64,000 bases of DNA from Imbricaverruca yamaguchii (GCA_034440575.1 JAOTOL010001507.1:1011501-1075500); one strand, 5' to 3'; positions 9,130-21,529 are shown, numbered from the stretch's first letter. Numbers and translations are program-made. The notes: generated by a model from the letters alone, not told the origin.

Positions 9130-9407
9130 GTCGCGCCTGCGGCCACCGTCCCGCGCCCCAGTTGTATGGGGCGGCGGGAGGACGATCACGCGCGCCGCCG
9201 CCGCCGCCGCCATTCCGTCTATTCAGCGCCAACGCCTGCCCACGGCCTGCCTCCGCGCAGCGGTGACGTCACCACCGGCCTGACGTCACCGCGGCCGCCG
9301 GTCCGGCGATGCTGTTCAATGTGATGTTTAGCGAGAGTGAGAGTGCATGCTCGCGGCGCGGCTTCAGAGTGGGCGGCCCGGCCGTGACGCTGTTAATACA
9401 TATGGAT

Positions 9408-9625
9408 CTGACGATCTGACACGGGTTGATCTGATTTGATCTGATGGTCATGGAAGACGAAGCGGTCAATCTGATGTGGATTGATCCGATCTTATGTTCG
9501 TGGATGACAACACGGTCAATATGATATGGATTGATCTGATCTGATCTGATGCTCATGGAAGACGACGCGGTCAATCTGATATAGATTGATCTGATCTGAT
9601 CTGATGCTCGTGGAAGACGAAGCGG
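9408..9625. repeat. ~65-bp tandem repeat downstream of cyclophilin
   Basis: About three and a half units built from GATCTGATCTGATG, TCATGGAAGACGAMGCGGTC and AATCTGATATRGATTGATC, internally rich in the pentamer GATCT. It may lie in the 3' UTR or just beyond it. Confidence 0.85.
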
Positions 9626-10080
9626 TCAACCAGCCAGCTGCGGTTGCCAAGGCAACGCGCTTCTTGTTATTAATTTACCCGCGTGTTCGCTAGGGTGGTT
9701 TTGGAGGACATGGCCCGTGCTGAGCGGTGCTCCTCGGGTGGAACTCGAGGCCACCGCCGGGTCCGGTGGTTCCGGCCCCGGGGCATCGTGGGAAATTTTG
9801 GGTTTCACGTCCCGGCAACGCACCGACGTCGTTGCGCGTTTGCTGCGTGCCCGGACGGTACTGGCAGTTCCCGGTCGGCCCCCCTCAACTGGGGTTCAGT
9901 GCGAGTGTCTGCAGCGGCTCGAGCCCCGCCAGGCCGGGACGGGCACCGCTCACCAGCCGACGTCTGCAGGATGAGGCTCACAAGACCTACTTTCAGAAGG
10001 TCTATTTTCAGAAGATCTAATCTTGTGAGCTTCGCGCTGTCTGGACTACTGCTCTAGGCCATGCAGCCCGGCCTGGCCAG

Positions 10081-10216
10081 TTAGTTGCTCGTCTCACAAT
10101 CGATAGGTTGTGGGTTCGGGTCTCGCCTGTCGCTACTCTTCGCCCGCGACCAATCGGCGTGAAAGATTGGCGACGCTGCATGACTCAACGGTCTGTGTCA
10201 ACAACAATAACAATAA
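10081..10216 (+). mobile_element. SINE family b, 5'-truncated
   Basis: Starts inside the tRNA head at TTAGTTGCTCGTCTCAC, keeps box B, and has a shortened hairpin end (CAACGGTCTGTGTCAAC). Duplication CCCG(G)CCTGGCCAG at 10067-10080 and 10217-10229. Confidence 0.85.
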
Positions 10217-10382
10217 CCCGCCTGGCCAGGACGGCGCCCACCTCCCCCGGTTTTTAGGTACCTTAAGTTGCAATAAGCACTTTGGGATGGGCCCTGGATG
10301 GAGAGGGAGGGTCATTGGGTCGACCGTGGACCCCGAGGTGAATAGCAGGTCCGCTGAGCAGACGGAAGGCCTGTGTTGAGTG

Positions 10383-10564
10383 ATTGTTTATTGGGTGGTT
10401 CACGGTACACTTTCTGCACATTCACGGCTAATGGCGCCGCCCACGCTGTTTCGCCGGTGGGCCGCAGGATTGGGAAATGTCCCGAGCGGCGCTAGTGTCG
10501 AATCCGGGACCTTTGGTACCCAGAGCCCGACACCTTAGCCACTCGGCCATCCCCGCTCCCCTTC
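10383..10564 (-). mobile_element. SINE family a, minus orientation
   Basis: A full-length copy read on the minus strand (GGCCGAGTGGCTAAGG head, CAATAAACAATCA tail). GTTGAGTGA is duplicated at 10374-10382 and about 10566-10574. Confidence 0.85.
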
Positions 10565-11086
10565 AGTTGAGTGAGATGGCACTTGATCGGACTAAACGGT
10601 CCGACACTGGCAGCCTCTCCCGAGGTAATCGCGAACACCTGAACTGAACGGGGCGGGGACGCGTGAGTAGTTGAATTATGGGCCCTTGTAGTAAGGGAGG
10701 AGATCCCAGGACCGGTGAAAGATGCATCACCAAGAATGCCGAGAGCCGATCCGTTTGCCCAACCGTACCTAGAGGGGTCATCAACTGATCAACTGATCAT
10801 CGGGCCCCACAGGCTACCTGTCGTCACAAAGTCTCCGAGTGGTAGGTCAGCAAACGTGATAAATTTCCGATTCCTGGCCATTATTGAATGGCAGGAACCT
10901 CTTGTTTTTCCCTTGGGTGGAGGATTGTGCTTTGCGAGGCAACGAATTTGCATTATCGCAAGGCTTCATACATCGTTCCCCTGCGCATATGGCGATATAT
11001 CTTGAATAGGCTTGCCTCTGGGCCTCCTTGTATATCTTGAAGACCTTGAATGGGAGTCGTGGGCAGCCATAAGCGATTACGTCAAG

Positions 11087-11400
11087 CAGTGATAGATTAT
11101 TCGTGAAATATGGTGTAATATACCACTTGCTGAACACTGGATCGACATTCTGCCCAAAGAAGTATCGACATCGTGTTTCTTAGTACGAGTTTGTGAAGTC
11201 TTCGTTCTTCGTCTCCAGCTGTATCCCGTTTACAAGTATCGTACTGATGTAATTGTATACATATACTTATATATGTATGCAGTTGTATCAAAACTAGGCT
11301 TGCAGGACTTAGCAGGATTTTAGACAACGCTACTTTTATGGTAATTCCAACATCCCGCTGTACTCGTTTCAGCATGTCACACTTGATCATTATTTTAACA
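11087..11400 (+). mobile_element. hAT-like MITE, family 2
   Basis: Starts CAGTGATAGATTATTCGTG. The right end has decayed to TTATTTTAACA. The 8-bp flanks are ACGTCAAG and TCGTCAAG. Shared blocks with the other family-2 copies include ACCACTTGCTGAACAC and AAGAAGTATCGACAT. Confidence 0.72.
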
Positions 11401-12849
11401 TCGTCAAGTTAACGTATTCGTATTCAGCGATGAGTTCACCCGAGACGTATTTGTATTGGCATCGGCGTTCAGCGACGGGTTTATGATCGTTGGAATGAAT
11501 TACCGCAAAATGATTCTGCTTGTTCCGAACACCCTGGAAACAGCTACATAGGTCTCATGATGACTGTGACGGTCAGGGTCCAACATATACCGGCTTCTTC
11601 GGTTTATTCCTTCTTTCAGTTTTCACCCAAACCTGCCCAAATCTGGTATCAATCAGTAGCCTGTGGTGAACCATCGTGTAGCGTTTCAAACCGGTGTATG
11701 TCCAGGTCAGAGGTTAGCTTCATTTATTAGAGGGCTATATTGAAGCGATATCGACGTCAAAGACAAGGTATTAGCCGACCTCAACGACCTCGAAGTGCCC
11801 CCCCCGATGAGGAACCACCTTTACGCGGTGTGGTGGATTGAGTGCCCCAATGACCCGGCGACCATCATACCGGCGAGGGGTAAGACCAGGAGTGCCTCAC
11901 TTGTCCTTCCGTCCATATGCTCCCATTCCAATGCTTATCTCATCCCAACATCCATGTCCCTCATCTGGCCCTGTAACACCAGCTAGCCATACTATGAGCA
12001 GGCAGAGCAACTTCTCCGGTCCTGCCCACCAGCTCAGTTTTACCGGGGTAGCCGCGCCCCCTCGGCCCGACCTCCGGGGTTGATGGTGTCCTGGTGGTTG
12101 AGGTCCCCGTCGCACGGTGCTAGTTGTGACGGGGGACCAAGACACCTCATTGGTCCCGATGATATCCAGGAGGGGCGGGCGGGCCCGTGGGGCCTCAGGC
12201 GGGCCAAGTGGCTAGTCGCCTCGGGCCGGGGACCTGGGATTCCTCCCAGTGTCTGCCGGCCCGGCCGGCTGGGCTCAAGGGGTGGGCGGCGCAGTAGTGC
12301 GGTCGGGGTGGTGAGTCTCTCTCTCCCGGCCGTGCGAAGGTGCCGCCCGCCCCGTATAGCCTCGCGGACGTCTGGCGTCCTCCCGATGACGGGACAAAGG
12401 CGTCCCCCCCCCCCCAGTAGGGCCCCACGGTGGTGGGACGTCTGTGGGGCCGAACACAAAAACAACTGCATGGCAAACATTAACAAACAAAAAAACTGTT
12501 CCTGGTCCCTCTTACAGTGGCCAGAATAACCGGTCCCCTATGGGTGCCGGAGTCGTCTCAAGCCAAGAAATACATATTGTAGTAACTCGTCGAAGCCTCG
12601 AGTGTTAATTTTTCGTGGACAAGGGGATGAGCTCGCGTCACTGTCACCATTTCAAAGGCGGAACGCATGCGATAAGTTCGAAGAAAACTGAAGAAAACTT
12701 GTTCGTTGCGACAAACTGAAGGATGGCGGACTAGAAGTTGAGTTTTCGGTACCGGAGCAGCGGAAAAGGCTCTAAACAGTTCCGAACTGGTGTATAGTAT
12801 GCGCAAGGGAAAGGAAACTCGATGCGTGAGTCCCAATTACAGTTGAGCC

Positions 12850-14318
12850 CCACAAAACAAAGAACACTTCACGAGGCATCATAAGTTGCTTTGATCTCGG
12901 AGACGTGCCGAAGGATGAGATAGTGGATGGGCTATCAGAGTTTGGAGTGGCAGCGACGAAGAAAATAAGGGTTAGGAGAGGCGGATAATTAATTGCAACC
13001 AACAATATCATTCTGACTTTCGATAGAACATATTTGCCTTCTCAGATACAGGTAGGGTACATTAGTGTTAAGGTGCGCCTTTTCCTCCCGAATCCCATGC
13101 GCTGCTTCACGTTCAACGATATGGACATACAAACAAATTTTGTCGGAACCATCCCATGTGTTGCAAGTGTGCTTCTCCCGCCCACACAGGCGAGCAGTGT
13201 ACCACTGAAATACCCTTCTGTGTAAACTGTGGTAAAGAACAAAAAAAAAACACTTCTTTCGATCGCACCTGTCCTAGCTACACCAAAGAAAAGGAAATTA
13301 TTTCTACCAAATGCTCAAACAAAGTTACGTTCTGTGAAGCTCTGGATTTATATGAGAAATCTCACCCAAGGGTATCGTACGCTTCGAAAGTTAACAACAT
13401 TTCCACAATTTCACAAGTTCCAGTATGCAACACTGCACAATTGATCGCACAGCTGAGTGCTCTTTTTCGCTCCTTAGGCGTAATTTCTCCCTCTCCAACG
13501 AGACAATCTGGGCAGGAACCCCGTTCCGAGGTGTCAGAATGCGGTGCTTCTACATCACTAGCTCCCGAAGTGACTCATATCCCAGCCGTTGAACGGGCTC
13601 CGGAGGAATGGAGTCTTTCCCAGCGGACCGAGCGGACCGGCAGGCACTCCAACGTCAACCTGCAATCCTTACCCTCAACATCCACCGGCCCCAACCCCAC
13701 CCATTCCATCCGTGAACCTTCTGAAACCACTCCTACTCCCTTCGAGGGCGGGGAGTGGACACTGGTCCAACGGTCCAAGAGGCCTCCCCAGTCCTCATCC
13801 AATCCAGACCCTTCCCCATCTGCCTCAGCACCCTTGAAATCCCCATCCATCATTTCCCGCCCCCCATCAACCTTCCCTCACCTTCACACTCCACCACCCC
13901 GTCCAAATCAATCATCTCCACCTCTTCCCTACCAGAGCCTTCCTCCATTCCGGTGAGCCAGACCTCACCACCACCCTCAACTTCCACTTCCGCGCCTGCA
14001 TCCCCGTCCCGTGACACCCGTCCAATCCACTATCAGGAGGCCGAGAGGCGCGCCCGCGAGGCGAAGAGGGCGCGCCGGGCTCAAATGGAGAGGGCTCGGG
14101 CGACGAGCCGCCAAGACCCCGACAAGGCCCTGCCCCAAAGGCCGGCTACCCCATCGCCAAGAAGGCGAATTGAGGGACCGGCGGTAGACCAGGCTACCTA
14201 CGACATGGGCCCTCCCCCGCCTCCTCCCTGGCTGGGGGCACAGACACGAGGCTTGCTGTCTTCTGGTTCACCACCGGGTCAAGAATCGCCGAACACTCGG
14301 CCTAGACCTCAGCTTTAA
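12850..14318 (+). pseudogene. LINE ORF1, nucleic-acid-binding Gag-like protein, broken
   Basis: Recognisable from about 12890 (DVPKDEIVDGLSEFGV, then IILTFDRTYLP, VGYISVKVRLF, PNPMRCF). A stop at 12987-12989 and a frameshift near 13140 break the frame. The CCHC region (CASPAHTGEQC and FCVNCGKEQ) follows, then a long Pro/Ser-rich stretch and, in a third frame, a basic region (ERRAREAKRARRAQMERARA), with the stop at 14316-14318. ORF1 proteins of this group bind the element RNA. The true start is not recoverable because the N-terminus upstream of 12.9 kb contains several stops. Confidence 0.8.
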
Positions 14319-14439
14319 ACCACTTCTACCCGATTCAGCCTCGTCATACTTTCTGGTTTCACAATGGACCCCGTTAAGATGGTGATCTGCGATCAGCTGT
14401 GATGCATCTTTGGTGCTTTAAGTATTTTTTATCACTTTA

Positions 14440-17400
14440 ATGGATGCCTTAAACACAATATTACAATGGAATTGTAGGGGGATAAGATCTAGTGCCCAGG
14501 ACTTGCAGGTGATGCTAAGACAACACTGTCCGATTGCGGTGTGTCTCCAGGAAACAAAGCTTACAGGAAACTACAATTGCACGATGAAGAATTATCAAAT
14601 ATCACGCAAGGACATAGCAACCGACACCGTAGCACATGGTGGTGTGTTACTGGCGGTACACTGCAGCGTACCCGTGCAGCAGCTAGATTTAAATACAACT
14701 TTGCAGGCTATCTCCGCACGTATTCATCTTAGCCATAGATCGGTGTCAGTGTGTTCACTATATTCACACTACCTCCCGGGACTGCATTTCCGGCATCGGA
14801 AGTCAGACATCTGATATCTCAACTCCCAGAACCATTTTTGATTTTAGGAGATTTCAACTCTCATCACACCGTCTGGGGATGTGATAACGTTAACGCCCGC
14901 GGACAAGCTTTGCACTCACTACTATTAAACGAAGCTATATGCTTGTTAAACACAGGTATGCATACACATTTCACTCTACCCTCGGGTCATTCATCGGCAC
15001 TAGACCTGAGTCTTGCGAGCCCGCAACTAGTAGATTCATTTGAGTGGTCGGTGCACACCGATCCTCTTGGTAGCGACCATTTTCCTGTGTGGCTATCTTA
15101 TCGTGATGGGTCGGTTCTTGCTTCTAGACCTCCTCGTTGGAATCTCAGGAAAGCGGATTGGACACTGTTCGCAGATAAAATGGAGACCCTTGTAGATGCG
15201 GGCTGTGAACTATCTCCTCCAATTGTAGAAGAGTTCACCTCTAAGCTTCTGCAATCCGCAGCAGGAACTGTTCCGCGCACAACAGGCACTCCTCGTCGTA
15301 CCCCTGTCCCGTGGTGGACGGACGCCTGTCGCGACGCTATACGGACACGTAGGCGAGCTTTCAGGGCCTTCGACAACCGAAGCACAACTGCAAATCTTGT
15401 ATTTAGACGAGCACGTGCCCTCGCGCGTCGTACCATCCGGGAGGCCAAGCGAGTCTCCTGGAGAGAGTATGTGAGTAAACTGTCCCGTTTTTCGGCCATA
15501 TCACAAGTGTGGTCACGTGTGAAACGCATTTCAGGCCATTATGATTCGTTGCCACTCCCGGTTTTGGATGTTGCTGGATGACGGATTATGCACCCTGCCG
15601 AGGTGGCTAACGAAATTGGAGAAGTGTTGTCGGAAAGATGTCGCGTGAGCAACCTGGACGCAAAATTCCTCCGTTTCAAACGTCGCTGCGAGGAAACATC
15701 TATCGACTTATCAACCTCCGTTCCACTAAATTATAACCATTCTTTTACATTAGCCGAACTAACATCAGCCATAAACTCCCTGCAGAACGTGTCGGAAGGA
15801 CTGGACTGCGTCCATAATAGTATTCTAAAGCACCTGCCAGTGAACGCCGTCTATGAACTCTTTATGTGTATTGAATACACTTTGGCATAGCGGCAACTTT
15901 CCAGCTTCCTGACGGGAGGCCATTGTGGTGCCTCTGCTTAAACCTGGAAGGAATGCATATGATCCACATAGTTATAGGCCTATTTCACTCACATCATCAT
16001 TATGTAAGCTTTTGGGGAAGCTGGTCAATGTCAGACTGGCATGGTTCCTAGAAACAAATAACATTTTAGCTAACGCCCAGTGTGGTTTTAGGAAGTATCG
16101 CAGTACAGTGGATCACATTTTAGCTCTCGACACTACTGTACGTGTTGGCTTTAAGGAAAAAACGACATGTTGGGGCCATATTTTTCAACATAGAGAAAGC
16201 GTATGATACTACATGGCGGTACGGTGTCTTGAAGAAAATGTTTAACTATGGGATTCGTGGTGCGATGGGTATCTTTATCAACAATTTTCTAGGTGATCGG
16301 TTTTTAGGTTAGAATTAATAACTGCCTTTCTCGACGTTTTACACAAGAAAACGGTATACCACAAGGCAGCGTTCTAAGTGTCGCATTGTTTACTATCATG
16401 ATAAACGATATTTGGAATTGTCTACCACAGTCCATCGGTCGGTCCCTCTTTGTAGATGATCTTGCGATTTGGTCCTGTGGCGCTAGCACTCACTCTGTGG
16501 AGCGGCAACTGCAACTGGCGGTGAATCGGCTTGAAAGGTGGAGTTTTACAAATGGACTTATGGTTTCCAAATCGAAGACTGTAGGTGTTCATTTTTGTCG
16601 TCGTCGTCGACCATGCCCCGGTTTTTCAGTGAAAATGTTTGGCACGGAGATCCCTACCAAACCAGTTTGCAAGCTTTTGGGAGTGCACTTTGACAATCGC
16701 CTGAAATATCGGGAACACTTTAGAATTCTTACGGATAGATGTTTTAAGGCATTGAATATCTTGAAGTGTGTGGCAAGAACTTCATATGGTGCAGACCGTA
16801 AGACATTACTGCTTTTTTAGAGATCACTCATCCGCTCAACGCTTGACTATGGCTGCTTAGTTTACGAATCGGCTTGTACATCTGACAAGCGAACGTTGGA
16901 TGTTATGCACAACGCGGCCTTGCGAATTGCCACTGGTGCATTTCGAACGTCCCCTACGGCAAGCCTTCTGGTTGAAGCGCAGGAGCCATCCCTTGCCTTG
17001 CGGCGTATCATGCTTGGAATGAGATACGCATGCAAGTTCTCACAATTTCCAAACCACCCCACACATGATATGGTGTTTTCGTCACGCATTGTAAACCTAT
17101 TCCATGGATTATCTAATCAGCGTTCGTCACCTTTCTGTATCAGGCTCTATAATGCACTGTCCGAGTGGAATCGCTTTCCGTAACGTGATGAAACTGAGCG
17201 CTCTGGATGCTCCTCCCTGGGAGTTACGGGCGCCGAAAATCGATGTTACACTGAGCGAAAACTATAAACATGATACCCTACCTCAAGAGTTCCGAATTAA
17301 AGCACTGGACCTCATTGCGTCCTACGTCGGCTACAAGACAACACGGACGGTTCAAAGATCGAAGCTGATGTTGTCTCGGCGTTTGTTAGCGGCTCCGCCA

Positions 17401-18595
17401 CACGATCTTTTACGCTACCTGTGCAGGCATCCGTCTTCACATCGGAATTGGTAGCCATTGACGAAGCATTGTGCCTTATACAAGTATCTGACGAAACATT
17501 GCACCTCATCCCAACAGATACCCAACCAACTCAACCCAACAGTCTCAGTAGTCTCAGAAACCCACTGACAGCAGAACGGGACTAAATATTTCAATACAAC
17601 TTTAAATATTTCACGTTTTCGGCAGCCGACGTAGCCGACATTGATCCAAGCCAGTATAGCATAATCGGCCAAAACACCGCGTGACGACATCCATCCATGC
17701 TGTGACGTCAGAGGCTGTGGACGGCGATTTTGCTTGAGCCAATCGGTTCTGATCGATTCTGCTCCGAGCCGAGTCCTGCCCAGTCCTGTAGACGTCAGGG
17801 TCACACCGGGAGTTGCCCGGTTTCTGCCGCGTGTGGACAGACCTTTAACTATAGAGCACGCGCAATAAGTTTTCCCTGGGTGATGTAAGATAACCGCGAA
17901 ACGACGCAGCGCACGGTGACCAGGCAGAACAGATAGTCTCAGTAGCCTTATGGCACTGAGATCTTTTAATTCATCACGCTCCATTGTCCAGGAAATAGTT
18001 TTGGGGTTGACGTAACTACGTGCAGATGGTAAGACTATCGTTCTGTGCTCGATTTCGAGCCACGTCGGTATATCGGGGAATGAGGCTGCTGACGCGGCTG
18101 CAAAGCGCGCAGCACAGAAACCATGTATACGGTATATATCCAGATATATCCAGGCCATTCCTGCTAGAGATGTATATCCAATTATTAACAATTATGTTTT
18201 TCGTGAGTGACAGGTGCTTTTGGACGCGGTCGGTGAAAACAAGCTTAGGACAATTAAGCCTAGCATCGGCCAGTGGTCCTCGTGCTCGCGTAGGACTGGG
18301 CGAGACTAGATGACTGTGCCGCCTACGCATTGGCCATACGTACGCAACTCACAAATATCTTCTTTGTGGTGATGATATGCCCATGTGCCCCAGATGCTAG
18401 GGACGTCTTTCAATGCGTCATATCTTAACCTCATGTCCTCAGCTTTCTAATGTTTACAAGCACTACTTTGGTCGATCGCAGGCACTATCAATTCGTGATG
18501 TTCTTGGGGATGACTCGGTCGCGATCAATTCTGGTAAATTGTTCCACTTTCTTCCGGAGGTAAACTTCACTTATATATATTATCCTGTCTAATCC
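14440..18595 (+). pseudogene. LINE ORF2: endonuclease, reverse transcriptase, RNase H, broken
   Basis: ILQWNCRGIRS and CLQETKL at the start, then (after a frameshift near 14770) ILGDFNSHHTVWG and LGSDHFPVW mark the AP-endonuclease. RT segments are VVPLLKPGR, YRPISLTSS, FFNIEKAYDTTW, ENGIPQGSV and SLFVDDLAIW. The catalytic Asp of motif A is Asn here, while FVDD is intact. Stops lie at 15579, 16818 and elsewhere, with frameshifts near 15890, 16180 and 16310. RNase H follows with TDGSKIEADVV and SELVAIDEAL, is interrupted at 17552, and resumes with SLSSLMALRSF and SSHVGISGNEAADAAAK (the last frame-shifted). The C-terminus has MRHILTSCPQL, then LFHFLPEVNFTY. Confidence 0.92.
17552..17934 (-). mobile_element. 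383-bp element nested in LINE RNase H region
   Basis: Splits the LINE between NSLSS and SLSSLMALRSF. The 11-bp AGTCTCAGTAG is duplicated at 17541-17551 and 17935-17945; removing the element and one copy restores the frame at this point. A second copy in the opposite orientation lies at 20628-21013. No tRNA boxes, clear terminal inverted repeat or ORF was found. The class is unknown. Confidence 0.85.
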
Positions 18596-19575
18596 CTTGT
18601 ACGTGAGCAAATCCGCACGGTACGATTGTTTAGGATTGACACAGTTTAAATAGTTGAGTTATGGGCGCTGTATAACCACTGCAGTTGATGTGCCCTAAGA
18701 CCCAAATAACCAACTAACGACCTCGAAGTGCATTTTCAGCGCACGATAGCCCAACACCTAGAGCCTATCATCAGCATATAACTAACAGTGCTGATCATCG
18801 CACTCCCCACCGACCTGAATCCCTGCCGTGGAAAATAGAGGAAATCTGGTGACTGGGGTTTCCGAGTGCTGACGACATGGGCGGGACTAAAATAATGTGA
18901 CGGGGACAATATATTTCGGAGGCGCAAATCGACACCAAGTATTAAAACGTTCCTCGATTTCCATCGTTATTTTCTGGCTGTCCCCACCCCTTTACACTTT
19001 TTTCATGTGATAATTGTTCCCTCTTGCTCTCAGCCCCGGATTACTGATTTCCACTGGCGTTCGTTCCTTCTGCAGTGTGTTGAGCCGCGACCGGCACGCC
19101 CGCGCGGTTGGTATGTCCGCCGGTTGAGCCCTCGGGCTGTGCCGCGCCGTGTTTAGGCATGTTATCGACCCGTGTGCAGGCCGGGCCGCTTCCGGCGGCG
19201 GTGGCGATTTGAACGGGCCAATGGGCGCGCGGGGCGAGCGTGCCGGCGTGTGGGGGAGACTGGCGCGGCGGCGGTTGAGCCGGCGGGGGCCGAGTGCGTT
19301 GCGGCGACCTGTGAGAGTGTGAGGTGGCTGAATATACGGTCCCGGCATCGCCGTTTTTTTTCTGTCGCGTAAACTACACCTTTCATACATCGTTAGAAGA
19401 TGTAATGTTTAACTTGGTTTCAAGTGTGTGGTGCGTGCCTCCCACTCTCGGGACAGCGGAGCCGACCATGGAGATTTCTGCCACCAAATTTGTTTGATGA
19501 GAGTATAAATGCCAACCGTAATTTGATAGGGATATAAACTTCGCTCCCGATCCCAATATTCGCTATATGTTGTGA

Positions 19576-19640
19576 ATGGGCGCTACATAGCCAGTAGCAG
19601 TTGATGCGCCCTTAAGCCCAAATAATCAATCAATCAATCA
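19576..19640 (+). mobile_element. Hairpin-tail micro-insertion (65 bp)
   Basis: GGGCGC...GCGCCC hairpin with a tail extended as (AATC)n. Exact 14-bp duplication GCTATATGTTGTGA at 19562-19575 and 19641-19654. The 18730-19560 stretch before it holds a GC-rich patch (about 19080-19340) and no recognisable gene. Confidence 0.92.
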
Positions 19641-20627
19641 GCTATATGTTGTGACGTCAGCGACTGTGACCGTCGCCGACGTCCGATTCTAATCAATTCT
19701 GCCCTCCCACTCTACAAAGTAGACATACAGTGCATTTTCCACGAACACAAAACCAAATCTGGGATGTGTCAGAGCGTGGCCTTATCCTGAATGACACGTC
19801 ACCTACCATAAATTCCATGGAGACAAAATTCTTTTTTTTGTAGCGGGCGCGAACCACGGAGCTGATATACGAAGGAAAGCGACCAAGGGTAGTCCTGTTT
19901 TAGTCCATATTCCCCATCGTTGATTATCATGCATGGGTGTCACTTGCATACTTCACCGCACTGGTCTCCTGAGAGAGGTACTCAGCAACGACACAATGAC
20001 CACCGGACGATTGCATGGTCTAGTGATTGAAAGTGCGTTCGCATCATTCCAGATATGGTACTGCGTGCCATGTACGACATCAACTGTGATTTCTCTACGC
20101 TTAGATATCGCATTTGAAAATGATTCATTTCTCTTCTAAGATCAACGCTAACAACCCTTCCCCACAAAAAATGTTAAAATTACTACGGCTGTTCTATCCT
20201 ATAGGCTGTGTTGAGAATGATGTGCGCGTGGTGCCTGGCCGGCTATTTTTGACCGGCAGGCCGATGCGTACCACCATCTAGTGGTGGACCTTGCAACCAC
20301 TGCTTTCTGCTGCGATCGGTTGTGCGTGGGTGCGACGTGGTGCTCACTGCACATGCGTAACATACGTGCCATTTGCCTGAAGGGTTGAAAGAGGAGTTTT
20401 TGGTGCGGCAGGGAGAAAGCTGTTGGATCCGGCACCGTGCGGACGCGGTGACTGTACATTTGGACGTTGTGCTCCGGTGTGGCTTCCGATGGATTGTGGC
20501 CAGTGAAACGGCGGCGGCGGACTGATTGTGTTCATTTTTCTTTCGCTGGAGTGGATGGAATAGAATGAGTTAATTGCAAACACGGTGGCGTTTTCTTTCA
20601 CTTTATGCGGACAAATTTCCCGATAGG

Positions 20628-21013
20628 CTGTTCTGCCTGGTCACCGTGCGCTGCGCCGTTTCGCGGCTATCTCACATCACGCAGGGAAAACTTCTTGCGC
20701 GTGCTCTATAGTTAAAGGTCTGTCCACACGCGGCAGAAACCGGGCAACTCCCGGTGTGACCCTGACGTCTACAGGACTGGGCAGGACTCGACTCGGAGCA
20801 GAATCGATCGGAACCGATTGGCTCAAGCAGAATCGACGTCCGCATCCTCTGACGTCACAGCATGGATGGATGTCGTCACGCGGTGTTTTGGCCGTAACGA
20901 TTATCCTATACTGGCTTGGATCAATGTCGGCTACGTCGGCTGCCGAAAACGTAAAATATTTAAAGTTGTATTGAAATATTTAGTCCCGTCCCGCTGGCGG
21001 TGGGTTTCTGTGA
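20628..21013 (+). mobile_element. Second copy of the 383-bp element
   Basis: Colinear with the reverse complement of 17552-17934, from CTGTTCTGCCTGGTCACCG to GGTGGGTTTCTG. Shared internal blocks are GTCTGTCCACACGCGGCAG and ATCAATGTCGGCTACGTCGG. No target duplication is clear here, suggesting an older copy. The neighbouring DNA at 19650-20620 has no recognised gene. Confidence 0.85.
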
Positions 21014-21486
21014 ATACTTTCTGTGAATTGTTTTCTTTTTAAGTTAATACTGTGGGTGTCATGGTTAGAGATATTGGTGGGTACCTAAACTGTGTTTACC
21101 GTTGTCATGTGTAACGCACCTTGGATTACAATTGAAATAAAGACGGTATCCAGGCGTTTTTCCTTCTTACAGAGGAAGGAACAACTGTACAGACAGTTGT
21201 AGAACACATAGCAAAGTACTGCGCTTCACCCTGTCCGCAGACAAATCGATTAATCGACTTCCCGTGTCGATCTTTGGTCGCCACCTACGGGAGTATCTAC
21301 TTGACGTGCCGCCCGTGCCGGACTGATATACTGCTCGACTTGCTGTTATTTTTTATATATATATTTTTTTATAGTTTAACTTGTATTCTGTGATTTTGAC
21401 CCTCTTTTTTACCTTTTGTGCTGTGTTGTTTGATCTATTTGACGCGATGTCGTAATAGCCACAAGTCAATTGTGGATGACCTCAAT

Positions 21487-21513
21487 AAAGTCTGTCTGTC
21501 TGTCTGTCTGTCT
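21487..21513 (+). repeat. (TGTC)n tract after AATAAA
   Basis: CAATAAAG followed by six or so TGTC units, a form often seen at LINE 3' ends. The 300 bp upstream may be a decayed LINE 3' region, but no protein match is convincing. Confidence 0.6.
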
Positions 21514-21529
21514 CACTAGTCGCCTTCGC

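Larger units (their letters stand above)
11799..18715 (+). mobile_element. Complete I-group non-LTR retrotransposon (degenerate)
   Basis: A 6.9-kb element (about 6.5 kb without a nested insertion) between exact 16-bp target duplications AACGACCTCGAAGTGC (11783-11798 and 18716-18731). In order: 5' UTR to about 12.8 kb beginning with a C-run; ORF1 with CCHC knuckles; ORF2 with apurinic endonuclease, reverse transcriptase, RNase H and a C-terminal Cys/His segment; a short 3' UTR; and a 3' hairpin with tail GACCCAAATAACCAACT. ORF1 with CCHC plus RNase H in ORF2 points to the I/Nimb/Loa group rather than Jockey proper. Stops, frameshifts and a 383-bp insertion show that it is dead. Its last 157 bp match 7029-7202, and its hairpin is the unit scattered through the window. 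Confidence 0.93.
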
